Positions 45,282 to 52,726 of a stretch of 64,000 nt of DNA are shown here, piece after piece. Source of the stretch: Fibrella aestuarina BUZ 2 (GTDB lineage Bacteria > Bacteroidota > Bacteroidia > Cytophagales > Spirosomataceae). The notes beneath the pieces were generated by a model that was not told the origin of the DNA, did no database searches, and saw only the letters and a program-made list of their open reading frames with translations. Numbering within the stretch: position 1 is the first letter of the stretch; each line of letters opens with the position of its first letter. The DNA is taken from contig NC_020054.1 of NCBI RefSeq assembly GCF_000331105.1, forward strand, positions 434,001 to 498,000. The letters run 5' to 3'. A program made the position numbers and the translations under genes.

Positions 45282-45842
45282 ATGCGTCTATTTCTACTTG
45301 CAGCGCTACTGCTTGCAACGTGTCAAATCCATGCACAAGATGCCAAAAAAGAAGCCCAAGAGGTGAAAACCAAAATGGATATTTTCACCTCGAAGACAGG
45401 GATCATCACAAAGTTTGTTGACTATAAATTGCCTCCAATCAAAACCTCTTTTGGAGCTTCATCTGAAACGAGAATAAGAAAGGTAAGCAGCGGTACCATT
45501 CCGCCTGTCTATTTTTATCAGATCGAAAAAGAGAGCAAGTATACCACGTCCGTTGCGTCGATTGAATACGCAGACTTACTTGAAGTCATAAAGGCTATAG
45601 CCTCCTTGAAAAGCGAAGTTGACAAAGACGTGGCAAGTAAATCTGACTACCTAGAGAATAAATTTACCACGGTCGATGGCTTCCAAGTTGGGTACTACGT
45701 AGGTGCTGATGGTGCTCCTAAATGGTACCTTAAGTTATCTAGATATGGTAGCGACCAAACACTTTTCGTAGACGGGCTCAGTACGATTGAAACAGCTTTC
45801 GATGGCGCTAAGGCGAAAATTGACAGTGTCAAGGGTAAGTAG
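45282..45842 (+). CDS. Secreted protein of unknown function carried by the element
   Basis: 186 residues with a signal peptide MRLFLLAALLLATCQIHAQ; the cysteine at position 14 is not a good lipobox. The mature part is mixed alpha/beta (DYKLPPIKTSFGASSETRIR, SIEYADLLEVIKAIASLKSE, GAPKWYLKLSRYGSDQTLFV). No family recognised. Base composition is more AT-rich than its neighbours, so it may have been acquired separately, like a phage moron that alters the host envelope (inference). It is the last gene before the right 47-bp inverted repeat and has its own terminator. Confidence 0.72.
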   Translation: MRLFLLAALLLATCQIHAQDAKKEAQEVKTKMDIFTSKTGIITKFVDYKLPPIKTSFGASSETRIRKVSSGTIPPVYFYQIEKESKYTTSVASIEYADLLEVIKAIASLKSEVDKDVASKSDYLENKFTTVDGFQVGYYVGADGAPKWYLKLSRYGSDQTLFVDGLSTIETAFDGAKAKIDSVKGK

Positions 45843-45851
45843 CGGCGTTTT

Positions 45852-45885
45852 ACGACCTCGATCATAAACGTCGAGGTCGTTTTTT
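45852..45885 (+). terminator. Rho-independent terminator of the secreted protein gene
   Basis: ACGACCTCGA/TCGAGGTCGT, perfect 10-base arms, 9-base loop, followed by T5. The right inverted repeat begins directly after it. Confidence 0.88.
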
Positions 45886-45886
45886 A

Positions 45887-45933
45887 GTGGTGAAAGTGGT
45901 AAAAGTGACGTGCTCAGAAAAAAAGATATTTTT
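45887..45933 (-). repeat. Right copy of the perfect 47-bp inverted repeat
   Basis: Exact reverse complement of 37392-37438. Its first 21 bases are the GTGGTGAAAGTGGT-type subrepeat. Confidence 0.92.
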
Positions 45934-45964
45934 CAGTAGGTAAGATCAGTGGTTTGAATTGCCC

Positions 45965-45994
45965 TTTGATTTGCACGACAACGTATTATATTTG
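45965..45994 (+). promoter_or_regulatory. Promoter of the small DNA-binding-like gene
   Basis: -33 TTG at 45966-45968, 18-base spacer and -7 box TATATTTG at 45987-45994, 25 bases before the ATG at 46020. Confidence 0.7.
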
Positions 45995-46019
45995 TCTTAC
46001 AACGAAGTAAAACAGCATC

Positions 46020-46214
46020 ATGGCAAAGGAGGCAAAGCTGAGCAAAACGTATAGGCTCCCCAAAGATACAATTAGCCAAATTGAAGACCTTGAAACGGTT
46101 TTTAATGAGAGCGGGGCTGAGGTGGTGGCCAGGGCTATTCAATTTCTCAGCGATGAACGTAATTTGGCTATAGAGCACGAACGCGAGAAGCTGAACGCCA
46201 AGAAAGCCAGTTAA
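46020..46214 (+). CDS. Small helical protein, possibly ribbon-helix-helix
   Basis: 64 residues. LSKTYRLPKDTISQIEDLET has the strand-then-helix look of a ribbon-helix-helix DNA-binding protein; the rest, SGAEVVARAIQFLSDERNLA, would be the second helix, followed by a basic tail. Such proteins in mobile elements act as repressors or antitoxins. It has its own good promoter and a strong hairpin behind it, so it is a separate unit. The family call is tentative. Confidence 0.7.
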   Translation: MAKEAKLSKTYRLPKDTISQIEDLETVFNESGAEVVARAIQFLSDERNLAIEHEREKLNAKKAS

Positions 46215-46232
46215 TATATAAGGCGTAGCCTG

Positions 46233-46296
46233 ACAAGCAGCCCAACAAACGCAAGACGATTAATTACAACTGTCTTGCATTTGTTGGGCTGCTTGT
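46233..46296 (+). terminator. Long hairpin after the small DNA-binding-like gene
   Basis: 25-base arms (46233-46257 and 46272-46296) match at 24 positions around a 14-base loop. Its stem includes CAGCCCAACAAA. Probably a terminator; the stem is unusually long for one. Confidence 0.75.
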
Positions 46297-46390
46297 TTAT
46301 ATTCGTTTGTTGGTTCTGGCGAAAGATGCCATATAGTCCCCTAATCGGGGTGCCTGGTTGACACGGTGGAATGGGGCCAACAATAAGAAA

Positions 46391-46430
46391 ACCCCGCACT
46401 GGGATAGCTTGGCGGCGATCAGTGCGGGGT
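46391..46430. terminator. Hairpin before the S24-like gene
   Basis: ACCCCGCACTG/CAGTGCGGGGT, perfect 11-base arms with an 18-base loop and an A-run before it. It insulates the S24-like gene, 28 bases further on, from upstream transcription. Confidence 0.75.
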
Positions 46431-46458
46431 CTTTGAAACCTTTAAAGCCATATTATCT

Positions 46459-47037
46459 ATGACTCCGGGACAAAAATACGGTGGTAAGGCATCGTATGCA
46501 AAAAAACAGGGTAAACGGTCAAAAAGAAGCCCCAAAAGACCAAATCAGTCCGTTTTGTACTCTGTCAGTCAGGCGCCAAAGGCTGAGGCTGACACTACCG
46601 CTGCAATAAATCAGACCGGGCAAGTGCCGTTTGAGGCTGGACTAGAAAACACTGCCAAGAATCAAGAGACATACAACTACCCTCCACCGGCAGAAGGTAA
46701 TGTAGCTTTCTGCTACCGGTTGGATTCGATGAGCCCAATAATGGAAGGGCCAGCATCTGTTTTTCAGGTCCTCGACGAGTCGATGAGTCCGCGCTACCCG
46801 AAGGGGTGCTACCTCTTCTGTAGCCCCGTCTTTGAGTACAGCCGGTTACGTGCTGGAACTGCGTTTCTATTCATGATCACCGAGAACCGATTTCGTGAGG
46901 TGGTAGCCGTAGATGACAAGGCGCTAACGCTTCGCGTCCGGCAGCCAGCCGAAGCAGAGTCTGAACGCATCTTTAAAGTGGACGTTCAGGCTATCTACGC
47001 TGTAGAATGGGTTTCTACCGCTGAGCCCAATGAATAG
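46459..47037 (+). CDS. S24/LexA-like domain protein without HTH
   Basis: 192 residues. The first 40 residues are strongly basic (KKQGKRSKRSPKRPNQ) and carry no helix-turn-helix. The C-terminal 110 residues resemble the S24/LexA peptidase fold: VFQVLDESMSPRYPKGCYLF holds the serine position (S108-M109-S-P), followed by strand pairs such as GTAFLFMITENRFREVVAV. The catalytic lysine that usually follows in LexA-type proteins is not evident. A second SMSP string occurs at residues 90-93. It may be an inactive repressor-like or phage-type protein. Its stop overlaps the YopX gene by eight bases, so the two are coupled. Confidence 0.65.
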   Translation: MTPGQKYGGKASYAKKQGKRSKRSPKRPNQSVLYSVSQAPKAEADTTAAINQTGQVPFEAGLENTAKNQETYNYPPPAEGNVAFCYRLDSMSPIMEGPASVFQVLDESMSPRYPKGCYLFCSPVFEYSRLRAGTAFLFMITENRFREVVAVDDKALTLRVRQPAEAESERIFKVDVQAIYAVEWVSTAEPNE

Positions 47038-47434
47038 GCCGATCAAACTACGGGCGTGGGATGCTGCCAACAGGACGCTCACGCCCGTTACCAGCATAGA
47101 GCAGCTGGTAAACCCTCAGCTAGTTATTTCCCAATTCACCGGCATTTACGATGCCCGGGGCGTGGAGGTTTGGGAAGGTGACATTATTCGCTGGATGCAT
47201 GTCGACAAGGTAGAGCAGTGGGCTGGGGTATATCACTACCTCGTCTGTTATCGATCAGGCTGCTTTGGCACCACCGATCATGAGGGGGTCGAGTTTACCC
47301 CCTTTTCTACCCGTGAGGGGCCGTTAGCTGATCTGGTGGTTGGCAACGTATACCTGACTCCCAATCAACTGACTCAAAATGCCGAATGGGAAGGAGTAGC
47401 CCTACCGCTGGACTACCTGATTAACGCCAACTAG
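47030..47434 (+). CDS. YopX family protein
   Basis: 134 residues. The N-terminal IKLRAWDAANRTLTPV, the central QFTGIYDARGVEVWEGDIIRW and the closing LVVGNVYLTPNQL are the typical YopX pattern. YopX proteins are common in phages and mobile elements of Firmicutes and Bacteroidota, with unknown function. The start lies eight bases inside the S24-like gene. It is the last gene of the first element; the right arm site begins 25 bases after its stop. Confidence 0.9.
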   Translation: MNRPIKLRAWDAANRTLTPVTSIEQLVNPQLVISQFTGIYDARGVEVWEGDIIRWMHVDKVEQWAGVYHYLVCYRSGCFGTTDHEGVEFTPFSTREGPLADLVVGNVYLTPNQLTQNAEWEGVALPLDYLINAN

Positions 47435-47458
47435 CGGATGATTCAATAAGCATCTTTT

Positions 47459-47477
47459 CGTCAACCAATCCGTCAAC
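47459..47477 (+). repeat. Right integrase arm-type site
   Basis: CGTCAACCAATCCGTCAAC, identical to 33620-33638 and in the same orientation, 42 bases before the right attachment core. Confidence 0.78.
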
Positions 47478-47502
47478 TGACTAATAACCCCTCCATAACT
47501 AT

Positions 47503-47601
47503 CTGATTATTAATACTAGTTCAAGTCCCGTAGGAGGCTCACAGCCCGGTCGACATGGCCGGGCTTTTTTTGTGCGTTTCAGATAAGGCTGGGTACGTTG
47601 C
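47503..47601 (+). repeat. attR region plus displaced tRNA terminator, copy R1
   Basis: Contains the right attachment core (47519-47541), then the hairpin AGCCCGG/CCGGGCT with T7 (47543-47572), probably the original tRNA-Thr terminator, then a tail ending GGCTGGGTACGTTGC. Nearly the whole 99-base unit recurs at 54692-54788. Confidence 0.85.
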
Positions 47602-47975
47602 TGGCATCGGCGGGAACGTACCCAGCCTCTACCGGTTGTCATTCTGTCTTTCGGAAACACCAACAGACCCTGTTGAATGAGGAGATGCCATAGCCTGTAG
47701 GACTGAGCCTTGTAGCGGGCATGAACTACGCCCCCAAAGTAGAAAGCTAGGGGTAAGGACGTACTGACCTCATCCGAGCTGTATGCCAAGGCTAATCTAC
47801 CTCGTCTGCTGACCGAGCTTACAAGAATATGATCGTTGTTCTCCTTGTGCTTATTCGTCTGCTCGAAGAGGTCGCAGTATGAGTATTTCAAAAGGAGGGT
47901 TTAAGAGAAAAACAGAGTTTACAGCTATTTATTAGGGCGCTGTTCGTTCTCTCAAAACCGTTAATTAGCGCCTAA
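47602..47975. other. Intergenic region without a supported gene
   Basis: No convincing coding sequence. An open frame on the minus strand here runs into the att repeat and the tRNA terminator and is rejected. The region contains two copies of the frequent octamer (47592 and 47615 area). Confidence 0.5.
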
Positions 47976-48806
47976 TTACATGATACTTTCCTGTACGGCC
48001 TGATAGACTGTCCGAACAGTAGGTTGGAAGCCGAGACGACGAGCCAACGTACTATCGCTAAGCAAGTACCAAGGATTTACTAACGGCTCAGAGGAGGAGT
48101 CTACTGGCTCATTAACCAGCTGGGCTAATTCATAAATCGACGTGGGGGCTTCATCGGCAATATTAACGATGCGCTTGTCCATCGAACCCAATAAGGCCAG
48201 CTTCATTGCCGTTGCGATGTCGCGGTGGTGGATGGTACTCATCCGCATGGCCGGGTGCCAGTTGCCGGCTTTCGCATACTTCGGTAACGCTTCCAGATGC
48301 CCATCCCCGTCGCCATACACAAAGGGAAACCGCAGCACTACCCAATTCAGACCACTTGCCCGCAGTTCCTGCTCAGCCGCCACTTTGCTAGCTGGGTAGG
48401 CCTGGTGGGGAGCTACCGGGTCATCTTCGCGACCAGGGTGTGGATTATCTGCGTTGTAAACGTTGGTCGTACTGGCCAGAATGAATCGGGCGCCAGGCGA
48501 ATGCGCTTTTACTGTATTGATCAGGTTGCGCGTCCCTTCCAGATTGCTCTTCCAAATCAGATCCGTGTCTTGCGTGCGAAATACCGCTGCCAGGTGGATA
48601 ACGACTGACACATCCTTAACGGCTTCGGTGAGCGATGTAGCATTGAATAGGTCACCCTCTACAGCCGACACACCGGTTGGAACACGCTTTCCAGGGCGCA
48701 CCAGCGCGCGGCAGTCCATACCCGCATCGACAAGACGCCGGAGCAGGCGCTCCCCGACAAGGCCGGTTACTCCAGTTACCAATAGTTTACCTACTTCTCT
48801 GTTCAT
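47976..48806 (-). CDS. NAD-dependent epimerase/dehydratase family protein
   Basis: 276 residues, extended short-chain dehydrogenase. KLLVTGVTGLVGERLLRRL is the Rossmann motif, VIHLAAVFRTQDTD the NAD-contact loop, ASTTNVYNADNP and YPASKVAAEQELRASG give the catalytic Ser and Tyr-x3-Lys. LRFPFVYGDGDGHLEALPKY is the usual substrate loop. Relatives reduce aldehydes or act on sugar nucleotides and the sequence does not choose. It is followed on the same strand, upstream, by an AraC gene 73 bases away, which may regulate it. A 13-base palindrome lies just before the start. Confidence 0.9.
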   Translation of the reverse strand: MNREVGKLLVTGVTGLVGERLLRRLVDAGMDCRALVRPGKRVPTGVSAVEGDLFNATSLTEAVKDVSVVIHLAAVFRTQDTDLIWKSNLEGTRNLINTVKAHSPGARFILASTTNVYNADNPHPGREDDPVAPHQAYPASKVAAEQELRASGLNWVVLRFPFVYGDGDGHLEALPKYAKAGNWHPAMRMSTIHHRDIATAMKLALLGSMDKRIVNIADEAPTSIYELAQLVNEPVDSSSEPLVNPWYLLSDSTLARRLGFQPTVRTVYQAVQESIM

Positions 48807-48811
48807 GTCCT

Positions 48812-48824
48812 GTATAATTTATAC
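48812..48824 (-). promoter_or_regulatory. Palindrome upstream of the epimerase gene
   Basis: GTATAA-T-TTATAC, perfect 6-base arms, 6 to 18 bases before the ATG at 48806. Possible operator or promoter element. Confidence 0.4.
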
Positions 48825-48879
48825 GATGAACAAAGTTCGGAAGCGGGCTATTAACAAAGCCGGACGAAAGCCGACATGG

Positions 48880-49734
48880 TCAGGACAAATCTTGGAAAAA
48901 CCCGGCGACCGTTTTGCCGGTTACTTTTTTAAACAAGCGGGAAAAGTAGTCCGGGTCATTGAACCCCAGCTCAAAAGCTAATTCCTTGACCGAAGAGGGT
49001 TCTCCGCAATACAGGCGACGTCTGGCTTCTAGGATAAGTCGGTCGGTAATAAATTCTTTTGGTGAGCGTCCCGAGTACTGTTTCACTAACTGATATAAGC
49101 TGTCAGTGCTTAGGGCCAGTTCCTGGGCTATGTCCTTAATGGTCGGGTGATCGGTCAGGTTGTTTTCGACAAACACTTTGAAGCCGATATATTTGGTCAG
49201 CCGGCTATCGGCTGGCTTGCAGTCCCCTGCAAAATAAGCACTATTAATTTCCGTCAGTAGGCTGTTCAAATGAGCCAGTATAAGGTCAGGGTCCGTATCT
49301 GAAACGGTTAGTAACCCCTGAAGTAGGTCAAAAATTGCTTGAAGCCTACGAGCGGCAGCGGGTAAAAAACGTATTTTTTGCTGATTGAGCGGATTAAGTA
49401 GGAATGGGTATTGCTTGGGCAATCGGGAAAGGCATTCTTCATCAAAGCCCAGTTTATAATAATCATTTCCGTGTAGGTTACCCGTCAATTGGTGAATTTG
49501 GTGAGGCAAGAGGAAAAGTAGTTCATGCCTGCCTATCTCGAACGTCTCCCCATCAGCGTTCTGCTGAGTAGAGCCATCCTGAATAAACAGGAAGAAGTAG
49601 TAGGGTAAACGGTGAATAGAGCCATAGGTATCTATGGCTTGTGGAGACAAGTGGCCAAAATTTGGGGAAACGATCCGAATGGGCAATTGGTTATGTTGGC
49701 TGTAGTGCTCAGGGAACGAATGGATATAGCGCAT
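48880..49734 (-). CDS. AraC family transcriptional regulator
   Basis: 284 residues. The N-terminal cupin-like half reads LPYYFFLFIQDGSTQQNADG, FEIGRHELLFLLPHQIHQL. The C-terminal AraC domain has two HTH units: TIKDIAQELALSTDSLYQLV and SSVKELAFELGFNDPDYFSR, ending FKKVTGKTVAGFF. It acts as a DNA-binding regulator responding to an unknown ligand. It lies upstream of the epimerase gene on the same strand and is followed, in the other direction, by the flavin monooxygenase gene, so it may control either. Confidence 0.92.
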   Translation of the reverse strand: MRYIHSFPEHYSQHNQLPIRIVSPNFGHLSPQAIDTYGSIHRLPYYFFLFIQDGSTQQNADGETFEIGRHELLFLLPHQIHQLTGNLHGNDYYKLGFDEECLSRLPKQYPFLLNPLNQQKIRFLPAAARRLQAIFDLLQGLLTVSDTDPDLILAHLNSLLTEINSAYFAGDCKPADSRLTKYIGFKVFVENNLTDHPTIKDIAQELALSTDSLYQLVKQYSGRSPKEFITDRLILEARRRLYCGEPSSVKELAFELGFNDPDYFSRLFKKVTGKTVAGFFQDLS

Positions 49735-50035
49735 ATCTATTGAGTAGTTAACAGTACTAGAGCAACAGTATACTTCTTGCCTTGGAAAGGTAAATATGGG
49801 CAGACTAACTAGGCTAGTGCCCTGTTAACCGCTGTCTATACATGTAAGTGCTCGTGTAACGCCCCCTTTAAAGTGCGTATGATGAGACACCGGTTTTAAT
49901 CATGGCCCAACTCTGTACGTAGCACACGATCAGGCCATTATGAGTTCGGGTAGTGAGAATTTAAGGCTGGATCAGCGCTCATAAAACGATTCAATCTCCT
50001 AACTAACAAGGATAAAATTTAGTTGGACGGTTCAG
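49735..50035. other. Intergenic region, no gene seen
   Basis: 301 bases between the AraC and flavin monooxygenase genes, moderately AT-rich. I see no open frame, RNA gene or hairpin worth reporting; it must contain the AraC promoter. Confidence 0.4.
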
Positions 50036-51310
50036 CTACCCACGGCCAGGTAAGCCACTTTTTACGATGTGACTGACAATAAATTCTGCGTCTTCCTTAA
50101 TCCCCAATATGATTGCCGATTGCCGTTTTCTCAACCAAGGGAGTCCAATAAAATAAAGTCCCTCGACGGCGCCAATCCCATTTCGATGCTTGGGGAACCG
50201 CTCCTCATTGAGCACAGGCAGGGGCAGGTAGCTGAAATCACCCCTAAACCCGGTCGTCCAAATGATGGAGGTGATCGTCTCCTGGACAAGATTCAGTTGC
50301 GTCAAATCAGACGCGCAGGCGGCTTCTTCGTCCGGCACATCATCCAGATCAATGTCGGCAAGCGGAGCCAACACCTTATTTTTTTGAATGTACTCGTCGA
50401 TGCGCTGTTTCACCTGCTGAGAAAATTCGTCAGCGTACCTGACGTTAGCGGACGAATTGGGCTGAAAAAAAATTGTGTCGGCGTCGGCTCTGTCCGCCCG
50501 ACCCAGTATAATGGCTCCACTTCTGGCCAGAGACTGTAAGCTAGAGGTTTTCCCCCGCTGCCCGGCTCCCGACACCTGCGGGTTTTTGACCGTTAACAAA
50601 GACGGGTCAGTGACCTCCTCAGTAAGCGTATTGTAAAACCCAATCGTAACAAGCCAGTCAAAAATATCTTTACCCCGGTAGCGTCTTGGTATCCGACCAA
50701 CCCGGGCCGTCGACAGAAAAACGTGTCGCCCCGAACGCAGCAAATCCTGGGCGATCTGAGTTCCGGATTGGCCACTCCCTACCACCAACACATTTCCAGC
50801 GGGGAGTTGATGGGCATTTTTGTATTGACTGGCGTGTAGTTGCACCACCGGCTGGGCTAAGTGATTGGCCCAGTCAGGGACCCAAATCCTATTTTGACTA
50901 CCCGAGGCGATCACTAGCCGTCGGCTGAGATAGGCTGTGTCTTTGCCCTGCTCCGAGACGGTAACCCGAAAGACACCTCGTTGCTGGTCGGTATGTACGG
51001 ACACGACCGGACAGTATTCTTTAACTGGCAGATTTTCTTGGTGGGCGTAGGATTCCAGCGCCAGCGCAAATTCAGTTGCCCCAGCAAAGGCATCGGGGTC
51101 GTCAAAATAGGTGGCCTGTTGGGGAAGCAGATTTAATCTGTTAGCCGAGTTCATCTTAAAGGAATCCCACCGCTGGGAACGCCAGGTTTCCCCGATTTGT
51201 CCCTTCTCAAAGACCAGATGGGAAACACCCTGTTTGGCTAAATAATAGCTGACGCTAATGCCAGCATGCCCCGCGCCAACCACAATGACGTCCAGTATCG
51301 GCTTACTCAT
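50036..51310 (-). CDS. Flavin-containing monooxygenase-like oxidoreductase
   Basis: 424 residues. FAD-binding motif VIVVGAGHAGISVSYYL at the N-terminus (GxGxxG at 12-17), NADP-binding motif VLVVGSGQSGTQIAQDLL near 175, and LHASQYKNAHQL between them in place of the FMO fingerprint. This is the CzcO/TrkA-like group that includes Baeyer-Villiger-type and N-hydroxylating enzymes; substrate unknown. Length is normal and the frame intact. It lies alone on the minus strand in the second island, between the AraC regulator and the divergent DHFR-like gene. Detoxification or secondary metabolism is plausible but unproven. Confidence 0.88.
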   Translation of the reverse strand: MSKPILDVIVVGAGHAGISVSYYLAKQGVSHLVFEKGQIGETWRSQRWDSFKMNSANRLNLLPQQATYFDDPDAFAGATEFALALESYAHQENLPVKEYCPVVSVHTDQQRGVFRVTVSEQGKDTAYLSRRLVIASGSQNRIWVPDWANHLAQPVVQLHASQYKNAHQLPAGNVLVVGSGQSGTQIAQDLLRSGRHVFLSTARVGRIPRRYRGKDIFDWLVTIGFYNTLTEEVTDPSLLTVKNPQVSGAGQRGKTSSLQSLARSGAIILGRADRADADTIFFQPNSSANVRYADEFSQQVKQRIDEYIQKNKVLAPLADIDLDDVPDEEAACASDLTQLNLVQETITSIIWTTGFRGDFSYLPLPVLNEERFPKHRNGIGAVEGLYFIGLPWLRKRQSAIILGIKEDAEFIVSHIVKSGLPGRG

Positions 51311-51661
51311 AGGTAAATCGAGTCAACGTTAACAGGTCTGTCTACTAGACAGTTATCTGGGTGTAGCAAATAGCTAAGATCATTCTTTCTTTTGGATTAA
51401 CAACGTGAGCGTCCAATTATCCCTCAATATATAAGCCACTACAAACTTGCCCCTTCATCTCAAGTACGAGGGTATTTTGAGAAAGCCATCGAGAGAAATC
51501 TCCAGGGTAGCAACTTGCTTTGCCTCATAAAGAAGATGTATAGGCAAAGACAAGCCTTTATTTACTTCGAACGGCTTACAAGTGATGCAATCATCTGCTA
51601 AATAGCCTAACAGCCCCCTTAGCTTGTCGCATTCAGCCCGGGTCCCTTTCCTGTAGCACCG
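51311..51661. other. Divergent intergenic region, no gene seen
   Basis: About 350 bases between the divergent monooxygenase and DHFR-like genes. No supported coding sequence or RNA. It must hold the promoters of both. Confidence 0.4.
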
Positions 51662-51669
51662 TAGCTTTG
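51662..51669 (+). promoter_or_regulatory. -7 promoter box of the DHFR-like gene
   Basis: TAGCTTTG matches TANNTTTG, seven bases before the ATG at 51677, so the leader would be very short. Confidence 0.55.
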
Positions 51670-51676
51670 CAACAAG

Positions 51677-52246
51677 ATGAGAAAGTTAGTTTTATTCGCC
51701 CACATATCCCTGGATGGCTTTGCCGCCGACACTGATGGCAGCCTGGGTTTTTTGTCCTACACTCACGAGCTCCAACAATTCGCTGATGAACTGGTAAAGA
51801 CGGTTGGCGCGCCGATTTACGGCAAGCATACCTATCAGTTAATGGCCGGCTACTGGCCCACCGTTTTGATTGATCCAACGGCCAGCCAACACCAACTTGA
51901 CCATGCGCGATGGGTAGAGCAGATTCCCAAAATCGTTTTTTCCACTACCTTGGCCCGTGCAGATTGGTCTAACACGAGGCTCATCAAAGACAATGTCGTC
52001 GAGGAGATAACCCAACTCAAACAGCAAGCGGGCAAAGACCTAGTGATTTTCGGCAGCCCTGGCCTAGCCAAAAGTTTCATGCAACTAGGCTTGATTGATG
52101 AATACCAATTAACGCTGCATCCGGTCATCCTTGGGAAAGGTATCCCCCTGTTTGACAGTCACACATCAATGACTAAGTTGACCTTACTGACTTCAAAAGC
52201 GCTCGGTTCGGGGGTAGTGACGTTACATTATACTGCTCAGCAATAA
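51677..52246 (+). CDS. Dihydrofolate reductase family protein (RibD C-terminal type)
   Basis: 189 residues, cytoplasmic. MRKLVLFAHISLDGFAADTD is the standard N-terminus of the RibD_C/DHFR-like family; VGAPIYGKHTYQLMAGYWP, VIFGSPGLAKSFMQLGLIDE and LHPVILGKGIPLF are its other hallmarks (nucleotide-binding loop and substrate region). These proteins bind NADPH and reduce pterin-like or unknown substrates; this is not the folate-pathway FolA. Located in the second island, 84 bases before the NTF2-like gene on the same strand, so they may share a transcript. Confidence 0.92.
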   Translation: MRKLVLFAHISLDGFAADTDGSLGFLSYTHELQQFADELVKTVGAPIYGKHTYQLMAGYWPTVLIDPTASQHQLDHARWVEQIPKIVFSTTLARADWSNTRLIKDNVVEEITQLKQQAGKDLVIFGSPGLAKSFMQLGLIDEYQLTLHPVILGKGIPLFDSHTSMTKLTLLTSKALGSGVVTLHYTAQQ

Positions 52247-52330
52247 GTTGGAAAAGTATATAAAGAAACACCTGTGGCATCCCTAGTCAGGTACTCAGTA
52301 GTCGCCTTTTATGCTATTCATTGAACACTC

Positions 52331-52726
52331 ATGAGCGCTCTGGCCAATAAACAACTAACGGAAACAATTTTCGCCCAACTAGCTCTAGGCAATGATCAAC
52401 CCTTTTTGGAAGCGATGGCCGACGACATGCAGTGGCGCTGGATGGGCAGTGGGCCATGGGCCAAGACCTTTGAGGGGAAACAGTCGGTGGTCAACGATCT
52501 ATGGGGAGCGATAAAGACGACCTTACGGCCTCCCTACAAAGCGAAGGCTAAACGTATCATTGGGGATGGGGATTATGTAGTGGTTGAAGCCGTTGGGGAG
52601 AACACGACGCCTGAGGGCAAGCCGTATAATAATCACTATTGTTGGGTATGCTACCTAAAAGAGGGAAAGCTACGGGCGATCAATGAGTACATGGACACTG
52701 AACTAGTGACCAAAACATTTCAATAG
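52331..52726 (+). CDS. NTF2-like/SnoaL-like protein
   Basis: 131 residues, a single cone-shaped alpha+beta domain. LTETIFAQLALGNDQPFLEA leads into MADDMQWRWMGSGPWAKTFE, then VVNDLWGAIKTTLRPPYKA and YVVVEAVGENTTPEGKPYNN-HYCW, the order of helices and strands of SnoaL-like proteins (ketosteroid isomerase fold). The fold serves many isomerases and hydrolases and also non-enzymatic binding proteins, so no reaction is proposed. Follows the DHFR-like gene. Confidence 0.85.
   Translation: MSALANKQLTETIFAQLALGNDQPFLEAMADDMQWRWMGSGPWAKTFEGKQSVVNDLWGAIKTTLRPPYKAKAKRIIGDGDYVVVEAVGENTTPEGKPYNNHYCWVCYLKEGKLRAINEYMDTELVTKTFQ

Larger units (their letters stand above)
33506..47541 (+). mobile_element. tRNA-Thr-integrated phage-derived element encoding a tape measure protein (satellite-like)
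   Basis: About 14 kb between the duplicated tRNA 3' ends. All convincing genes read plus: integrase, excisionase-like HTH, small protein, SF3 helicase/primase, DUF6371-like protein, five orphan or small proteins, tape measure protein, secreted protein, small DNA-binding-like protein, S24-like protein, YopX. No capsid, portal, terminase, protease, tail tube, baseplate or lysis gene is recognised. GTCAAC arm repeats lie inside both ends. The set fits a phage satellite or a strongly reduced prophage; I cannot tell which without knowing helper phages or relatives. Confidence 0.82.

Noticed and set aside
47526..47541. Second tRNA gene at the right attachment site
   Set aside because: Only the 3' quarter of the tRNA is present; no D arm or anticodon arm precedes it.
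47499..47891. 130-residue minus-strand frame next to the right attachment site
   Set aside because: It reads through the tRNA fragment and its terminator, has no ribosome-binding site and low-complexity basic C-terminus.
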